Part shown: one piece after another, positions 57,590-64,000 of the stretch | Position numbering within the stretch: the stretch's first letter is position 1 | Layout: the number at the start of each line of letters is the position of its first letter | Assembly (NCBI GenBank): GCA_008692225.1 | Contig: VICG01000002.1 | Location: 822,001 to 886,000, forward strand | Origin: Monilinia fructicola | Lineage: Eukaryota > Ascomycota > Leotiomycetes > Helotiales > Sclerotiniaceae | Reading direction: 5' to 3' | Length of the DNA: 64,000 bases | Translations under genes and position numbers: made by a program | The notes under the pieces: generated by a model | The model's database searches: none | Told to the model about the DNA's origin: nothing | Seen by the model: only the letters and a program-made list of their open reading frames with translations

Positions 57590-59359
57590 AGCTTTGCCAA
57601 AAGTCTGTCGCTTCACAGCACATGATACAGAAACAACCAGAGGACGGGAAAGATTGTAGCTCACTGGTGGTTTGTTGAGTAAGATTGGGTGTATTGCATT
57701 GCTCATATGCATGGCATAGGCGCTGTGCATGGTACTGCCTTCTATGAGACGGAGGAAACAGCTGTTGTTAGGAGTGTTGCTTACAAAGATAGTTCCGCAC
57801 CCGCTGAGGAATAAGTCAGCGTATGTTGATCAAAGTCATGAAGATATACTCTTTGCAGGAGGAACTCAGGCTAGTGTATGAGAGAGGAAAATAATTGGAT
57901 ATACTTACGCAGAGAAAAGAGAGCACCTTCTTCCTTCCCCAGACGAAGACTCTGCTTGACCCCTCCAAATATCTACCCCGATATTAACATTTGTCAATTG
58001 CTTTCTCGGGACAGAATTACACTTACAACCTGCTCCAGCTACAAACGATCGTAGACAGATTAGCATTCCATAACCGATACCCAGACGAAGACTCACCGAA
58101 TGCCCACTACAAACGTCAGGAAATTGTCAAACAATCAAGGTAAATATTGAATTACTCACAGTTCCGAAATGACTTCTTGCTGAAAATATAACTCCTTAGG
58201 CCCATATTCCGGAAAACTAACCACGTAATCCCTATGGTAGAGGGCGTGCTATTACACATTAGAAAAAAGCAAAAGACTCATTATACGCGTTGTCGAGAAT
58301 TAACATACAGCAAGCTCATGTATAATCGTGATTGTAGCATCCACCTCCATCTGCGCTCTTTCTGCAACATTCAACTTTTCCACATTTCCCGGAAGCAGGG
58401 GTTCAATCCGCTCGAGAGCTATTTGCACCACAGAGATATCAAGAGCAAGATTGGTCACCGTACTCGCACCGGTCGTTTCATCCTCTACGAGATGCTGTTC
58501 GACGCCATTTGCGGCATCGACATAGGAGCTGGTCACACGGAAGAATATGTGTTTCGAGTACTCTAAGATCTTGTCTCGGACAATCTTTCTGCCTTCTTCA
58601 CTTCCATATTTCGTGAAGTCCCTGGCAAAGAATCGTTTGTAATCCTTTTCCATGGAGTCCTTGGGGACCTCATTCGCGGGCACGTCGGTCCATTCCGCGG
58701 CAAAGAGAGCATCAAACCTAGATGTGCAATTAGTTTTAACGCCGGAGATATTGAAAGATGTAATCACCAAGGCCACATATCCGCATTTGAGAGATACAAG
58801 CTCGCCATTCGAATGGAAGGAAGCAAGGCTTCCCAAACAGCGTCATTGGTATACTACCACTAATTAGAACGATACTCCAAAACCATACCAGAATCAATAT
58901 GCTCACCGCGTTCCAATATCCGTCTCTCTGTTCCCCCATAGGAAATTCGGCCAAGTGCTTGGGAATCGGAGGATTCCACTTTTCCCTCCGCATCACCGGG
59001 TGGATGGCAATATCAGCACGATCATCCACCGCAATATCCTCTTGGAAAGCTTGATAGAGCGGTGCCAAGGCGTCGAGACACTCCAACTCTGCGCTGGTGA
59101 AGTCTGGCAGCACGTGCATTAGCAAATCTAGCCGCTCTGATGGTCGGAAATGGGATTACGCACTTGCATTTGATCGTCTCTGTAGCCAACGCACATTATC
59201 GACAAACCTCCTCTCCTCGACTGTATGTTGCGGGTTCGAGGTCACTGGAGTGAGGCCGCTCTTTAATGGTATGATACCTTCTAATGGCGGGTGCGCATAA
59301 TACCCATAGAGTTTTGCAATAGTGGTACGAGGTACTTTTTCCGACCTGCGAGAAGCCAT
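57590..59359 (-). CDS. Putative zincin-like protein with HELAHALYH motif, many short exons
   Basis: Exons read: 59164-59359, 58907-59103, 58768-58853, 58309-58717, 58160-58248, 58097-58106 (10 nt), 58027-58038 (12 nt), 57909-57972 and 57785-57803. All have GT-AG ends and phases agree. Later exons to about 57590 are uncertain. The start MASRRSEKVPRT leads to LDALAPLYQAFQEDI, GYWNAYTNDAVWEALLPSIR, WFDALFAAEWTDVP, and AQMEVDATITIIHELA spliced to HALYHRDYVVSFPEYG. His293-Glu294-x-x-His297 is a classic zinc site. About 34 residues on, GHSLEQV and IFGG offer Glu331 as possible third ligand. No signal peptide is seen, so the role may be intracellular. The family is unnamed to me; peptidase activity is inference from the motif alone. 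Confidence 0.6.
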
Positions 59360-59796
59360 TCTAATCTAGAGGTTAAATTCTTTCAGGGAATACTCAGTCT
59401 GATGGTTTTGCTGATGAGGCATGTTAGTATTATAGAAGTCAAGGTTCGGCTGGCAGCTAAAGATTCAAAGTTTGGCAATTGATGTTCTAGTATAGACAAA
59501 GGGGAAGATGGAGATAAAGAAACTAGTGCTATAAGGGACAATAAAGACGAGTTTCGGACAATAACAATTTGGATTTCATCCCCAAAACAGCCCGGTTATT
59601 CTTTGCACGATGGGTGTTTAGCTTGCTGACTTGACACTAAGTCTATGATACACTTATTGAAATTATGTTCTAGCCACTTGGAACCATGAAAGAGAGGTAT
59701 CCCTCTAGGGGCACCACAGCCATGACCATTACCATTACACCAAGATCAAACTCCCACCATTTCCCACATCCAAGAATTTAATACCCCCTACCCCTT
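59360..59796. other. Intergenic region
   Basis: About 440 bp upstream of the zincin-like gene. No feature is assigned. Confidence 0.45.
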
Positions 59797-60346
59797 CTAC
59801 ATCACCACTCTTTCCTTTTCCCCTAACCTCTCTCTCAATGCTTCCATCAACGTCGTCACCTTCCAATTCAAAACCAACTCACTCTCCCCCCCACCAACCT
59901 TTACCTCATCATGTGTACCAACCCAACATTTTGCATCCAGCATCTTTTGAACCTTCAATCCATCATGCGCCCCTTCTTCAACTGCGCCCTCGGCAACGTA
60001 ATACCCCGCAACCCATGCAGTAACGCTAAAGTCCAAACTGGCATCGCGAGATCCGCAGGATCGACCCCATGCGGCGCATATAACACCACTCCCGGACCCT
60101 CACGACCCCCGTCACCATCCCACGTCCGAAGAAAACACAATCGCAACCACTGAATGATAATACATGTACAACGAATGCACCCCCTCCCCCGCGCGCCACC
60201 CACCTCACACCCCGCTCAAAACCCTTCCACGACGCCATCCCCCCTCCCGCCGTCACAAACACAGGGACCGTGACCGCCACCTCAGCAACATCCGTTTCCC
60301 CGTGCACATGGCCTGCGAATCCATGACCAACCAGCCAACCAACCAA
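59797..60346 (-). CDS. Metallo-beta-lactamase-like protein, C-terminal part (frame break, 5' end unresolved)
   Basis: The C-terminal block GAHDGLKVQKMLDAKCWVGT / HDEVKVGGG resembles the end of fungal metallo-beta-lactamase-fold hydrolases. Upstream, exon 60209-60346 carries AEVAVTVPVFVTAGGGMASW. A 59-bp intron (60150-60208) joins it to WLRLCFLRTWDGDGGREGPG and VVLYAPHGVDPADLAMPV. There the frame must change by one base to continue LDFSVTAWVAGYYVAEGAVE; the run is three T on the coding strand (60035-60037), where four are expected. Further upstream I cannot find the usual HxHxDH metal site, so the N-terminus is missing, unrecognised or lost. It may be a fragment. The region is GC-rich and open in several frames, which weakens the call. 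Confidence 0.4.
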
Positions 60347-62589
60347 CTAACAACCACGACACCGCAAGCGCTGACCTCGCGCGCAAATCCCAAGTCTCGC
60401 ATAGAATCCCGTCGAGTGATTTGGCGCGGGGCGGAAACAGGATCGCCTGCGTGATCCGTGATTGTAGGGAGAGGGACACGAGCGATGGGATGGGATATAT
60501 TCGAATTCAACAACCATACTAATGCCGGCCTCACGCGGAGCCCCCACGACATCGGGAAGATAGATAATCGATGGGTGCAATCGATGGCAAGGCTTGCGAT
60601 CGCGAGTGCTCGAATGCGATCGATTGATCCTCGCTCGGGAAATGGACTGCATGCATAGGATTCAACGGATATGTTAGGCCCGTCCCGCGCACTCCCGCTC
60701 CATGCCCATTCATTCACCTTTCTCGATTGCCGAAATCTCGACTGCCCCCCGCACAGCCCAGCCCAGCCCAGCCCAACGACCAAATGGTAAAATCCGCGTG
60801 CACCCCATCTCCATCTCCACATCCCGAACCCAACAGCACCCGCAGCATCCACAGCCGCGACATAGATACCACACCCGTAGTCCCCACCGCCATCTCCAAG
60901 ATCCAAGATCCAAGACCAAAGAACGCAAGAACCTAAGTTCAGCTCGCGATTGATTGCTCAGCTCGCGATTGATTGCTTACCTCTCACCAGGTGAAAGCGT
61001 GGGCGGGAGAGAGGGAGGGAGGGGGGAGGGGGGGTCGGTCAAAGTATTACGTATTAAGTATTACTCGAGGAATTAATCACGCAGGCCAAGCAAGCGTGTA
61101 TCGTCTTTGCGACTCAAGTCCCATCTATCCATCCATCCATCCATCTCCATACTTACCTCTGGTTCCTAATCCCCAATCCTAGCCCCAAACCCTAATCCCC
61201 ATCTACCCATCCACCCAGCAAGTTCCTCTCCTCCCCCCTCCCCCCTTCCCCTCCATCTCCCTCTCCCTTCCCCCGCGAACATAAATCGTCAATCGTCAAC
61301 TTCTCACCTTACCATTTCACCATTTTATCATTAGTTCGCTCAAGAAAGATGATGAGTGAGTGAGTGAGTGGATGGATGGATTGATGGATTGTTTGTTTGT
61401 TTGTTTGTAGAACGATAACGAATGATGGTTAAGGTTATATATACATACTCGAGTATACATATACATATACATGTATATATAATAAGGATGCGATGCGATG
61501 CGTGATTATATGATTTACTCTTTGGGAAAGGGGTTTGGTGACCTCGAGTGAGTAGTGATGTCCCATCTATTGATTCATGTATCCAGCTGCACGTTCACCA
61601 ACTGTACCTACCATCAACAATTCGCGCTTAATCAATTTTACCCCACACATCACACATCACACATCACACATCTCCCATCACAAATGAGCATGCCAAAATA
61701 GAAAAAGGTAGGAGTAGTGTTTCATGAATGATGCTGTCTTGTTTTCTGATCTCGAATATTACAAATGATTTACCACAGGGTTCATATCCCCCGGCCATCT
61801 CACCTCCACTTTTACCGACACATCTCTCTTCCCTCTTCCCCCTTCCCTCGCTTCGCACTCCCCTCCCTCCACACGCGTGCTCCATTTCTCCTTCGTACAT
61901 CGACTACCTAAACGTAGCCTCCACATCTCACTCTCCTTCCCTGTACCAGATTCATCGAGCACACGCCTGTTTTTCTTCTCGAGAAAAATAACACCACCAA
62001 GCAAATACGATCGATATCCATCCCCCCGTCCCTCCCCCCATCCTTTCTTTCGTCCATCCATCTCTCCAACCCTCGTCACCAAATTAATAGAGAGAAGAGA
62101 AAATAAAAAAGCGAAACAACTTTAAGCTAAGAGAAAATAAACTATCCGGATACTCTTCACAATCAAGACACACAAATGCTACTCAATTCAACTCCCATAA
62201 CCCCAAGATATAATCTTATCCACAGCGAAATTAAAAATCCGAGTAAGTAGCCCACCCGTCCATCAATGGCGAGATCACAATCCCACAGTTCAAATTCGAG
62301 GTGGCGTTCGAGTTGAGCGCAAAAAATATAACAAGGGCGAACCATGTGATGAAATGCAATAGAAACGCCTGCCAACCTCCCATCTCCATCCTCCTGCACC
62401 AAAATCCAGCAGGCCCGCCAAGCCGTTCTAGAGAAATGAAAGCAAGCTTGCTATCAATCAGACCAAAAGCTGAATGGCAAGTTCCCGGGGACTTTCGCTG
62501 AAAGCTTATGCGTAATCCTGAATGGAGCAAAGTTGTTGTCGTGTATATGTCGAAGGAATATCATGTAAAAACGTACCATCTCGAGCGCA
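60347..62589. other. GC-rich to mixed intergenic region
   Basis: About 2.2 kb. 60350-60950 is GC-rich with several overlapping open frames on both strands and no domain (the longest is on the minus strand to 60906). 60960-61320 is C- or G-rich low complexity, including CCATCCAT and CCCTAATCCCC-like units. 61360-61420 carries GAGT and GTTT tracts. 62100-62589 should hold the 3' UTR of the kinase-tail gene. No gene is supported. Confidence 0.45.
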
Positions 62590-64000
62590 CCTTCACTCTC
62601 CACGAGCTTTTCCACGTCTTCGGAAAAAGTCCATCACCTTTCGAGCGGCACCACTACTACCGCCATGGTCATTGTGTGCATGATCCTGGTCATAAGCATC
62701 GGCAAACTTGCGGTTGTTCTTCTGGAGCACACCTCTACCATTGTTGCGTCCTATCGGTCGTCGCGAGTCTTCGTACGAGGTGTTGTTCTCATTCTGATAT
62801 GGCCCACGTCGGTTTTGCCCAAGTGACGATTCAGAATCGGTCGTCAAAGCCGATTCATCTTGGCGGAAGTTTATGGGTGGCAAGAATGGTGGTGGGACAC
62901 CCGATCCCGCCTCTTGAGTTTGTTGCTGTGGTGGAGCAAAACGTTGCCTCTCCTGTTGTGCAGGGCTAGCGCGGTTTCGATCATGCGATCCATCTGCATG
63001 TTGATAGTCTGCAGTACTTCCGCTCACATTCCTCGCGTCACTATTGTCCTGCGGTGCGTCAAGTTGATTACCTTGAAGTTCAGAATAGGGCTCGTAATGA
63101 CCATCCGTCGGGGTACTAGCGGGTGGTGTACCGGCTTCTTTACCAATGCCAATCGATTTGAGAGAGAAGGATGCGGGAAGAAGAGAAAACCTTCGGGAAG
63201 CCTTCTCCTGAGAACCTGTTTGTGATCGCCCAGTGATGCTTCCACTTCTCTTCTTACCAAATCCAAACGATATTGAGCGCCTGGAGTCCATGGATTGCCT
63301 TGAATCATCGGCACTCGTGATATTGGCGTTCGACATGCTGACTGGTGGGTATGACTTCTTTGGTTTGTCGGAAGATTTGTCCGAGTGTGATTTGCCACCG
63401 AATAGGGAGTTTGTTCTGCTAAATATGCCACCGATCGTGTTTGACCGCTTGTGAGTTTTACCACCCTCCGATGGTGTGTTGGCAGCTCCCTCGGGAAGGC
63501 CGGCAACCCTGGCGAATTTTGGAGCGATTGGTTGGGATGTGGGTTGTGTAGGATACTCAAAGGTCTGTTCGCCTTGCATCATCGGCGGTGATATAGTGTA
63601 ACTCTTCGAGCTCTTTGGCTGGGGTTGAGACATACGGCCATGCGCGTTAGTTCCAGCCACGGTTGGTGCCACCGGTTGGCTGTAGGAACCGCGTGTTGGG
63701 AAGCCCATAGATCCAGACCTGTTCGAAGTCATGGAGCCACCGGTATTGGGTCTTGCAATTGAGGGTTGGCCAGCCACTGGGGACACATGATTAACTTCTG
63801 GTGCTGCGCGGTGTTCTCGCGTAGTTCGAGACGGTGGAGGCATACCTTGTTGTCGCTGTGAGCTTCCTGGTCTCCTTCCCGAGCTTGCGTATTGGGCGTC
63901 TCTCGACACTGGAGGATCCTGAGGTAATGGCTTGTCGCCTGCGGGTACGTTCTTCCTCGAACCTTGCTGCGCGGCCGAAATCTCGACGGGACCTTGACTA
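62590..64000 (-). CDS. Ser-rich C-terminal region of a probable CAMK-like protein kinase (5' end outside window)
   Basis: Open from the right edge to a stop at 62590-62592, about 470 residues; the first ATG-like codon at 63909 is a GTG, so the frame simply continues out of the window. Low-complexity Ser/Pro/Gln sequence is punctuated by conserved-looking blocks: SNTIGGIFSRTNSLFGGKSH, RRFSLLPASFSLKSIGIGKE, RGVLQKNNRKFADAYDQDH and the end GAARKVMDFFRRRGKARGE. These recall the C-terminal tail of fungal KIN-type (CAMKL) kinases, but no catalytic domain lies in the window. A GTACGT donor occurs 17 bases past the stop in another frame, so an alternative 3' exon cannot be excluded. It shows many potential phosphorylation sites. 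Confidence 0.5.

Noticed and set aside
60253..60906. 217-codon minus-strand frame in GC-rich DNA
   Set aside because: All frames are open because of base composition. It is Gly/Trp/Arg-rich without a domain.
61150..61200. CCCTAATCCCC-like units resembling telomere repeats
   Set aside because: Imperfect and short, within a general C-rich tract; not a regular TTAGGG array.

Overview
This window reads as nuclear DNA of a filamentous ascomycete (Pezizomycotina), most likely Leotiomycetes/Helotiales. The evidence is short 42-240 bp GT-AG introns, the fused trifunctional tryptophan gene TRP1, a group I G-alpha, an AA16-type secreted oxidase, and gene-free AT-rich islands that look RIP-degraded around relics of cut-and-paste transposons. 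The lineage is inferred from overall protein likeness only.

Layout. 1-3005 (-): SAC7-like RhoGAP, running off the left edge. 6286-7282 (+): TIM9. 7720-13479 (-): NUP188. 14436-16780 (+): TRP1. 18120-19667 (+): BRCT-WGR protein without a PARP catalytic domain. 20737-21821 (-): USE1 SNARE. 21922-22440 (+) and 23096-24287 (-): two uncharacterised membrane-type proteins. 25279-26569 (-): G-alpha subunit. 26570-33633: 7 kb without a convincing gene, full of microsatellites and short recurrent palindromes, with one complete 191-bp MITE. 33634-34185 (+): small membrane protein. 34801-35162 (-): MIC10. 35462-37628 (+): ROK1 helicase. 37950-39203 (-): SDR dehydrogenase. 39590-40836 (+): RAB4/YPT4 GTPase. 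42089-44945 (-): vacuolar-type CAX Ca2+/H+ exchanger. 46973-50940: AT-rich island with a 2.0-kb and a 251-bp element that share terminal inverted repeats. 52975-53864 (-): AA16-like LPMO. 55522-57137 (-): unknown protein. 57590-59359 (-): putative zincin with HELAHALYH. 59797-60346 (-): metallo-beta-lactamase-like C-terminal region. 62590-64000 (-): C-terminal tail of a probable CAMK-like kinase, running off the right edge.

Most genes are conserved housekeeping functions: nuclear pore, mitochondrial import and cristae, rRNA helicase, Golgi-ER fusion, endosomal Rab, tryptophan synthesis, and G-protein, Rho and Ca2+ signalling. The right-hand 12 kb is more accessory, with a secreted oxidase and unknown families.

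The strongest unexpected signal is technical or evolutionary. At least six otherwise intact genes lose frame by one base at a homopolymer run (TIM9, ROK1, CAX twice, LPMO, the 55.5-kb gene, the 60-kb gene). In the genes where I worked out every exon, the splice phases close only if one base is added or removed there. This points to homopolymer-length consensus errors rather than many pseudogenes. I did not find a clear novel multi-gene system. The best biological leads are the zincin-like gene with two micro-exons, the TA-flanked element families, and the recurrent short palindromes.
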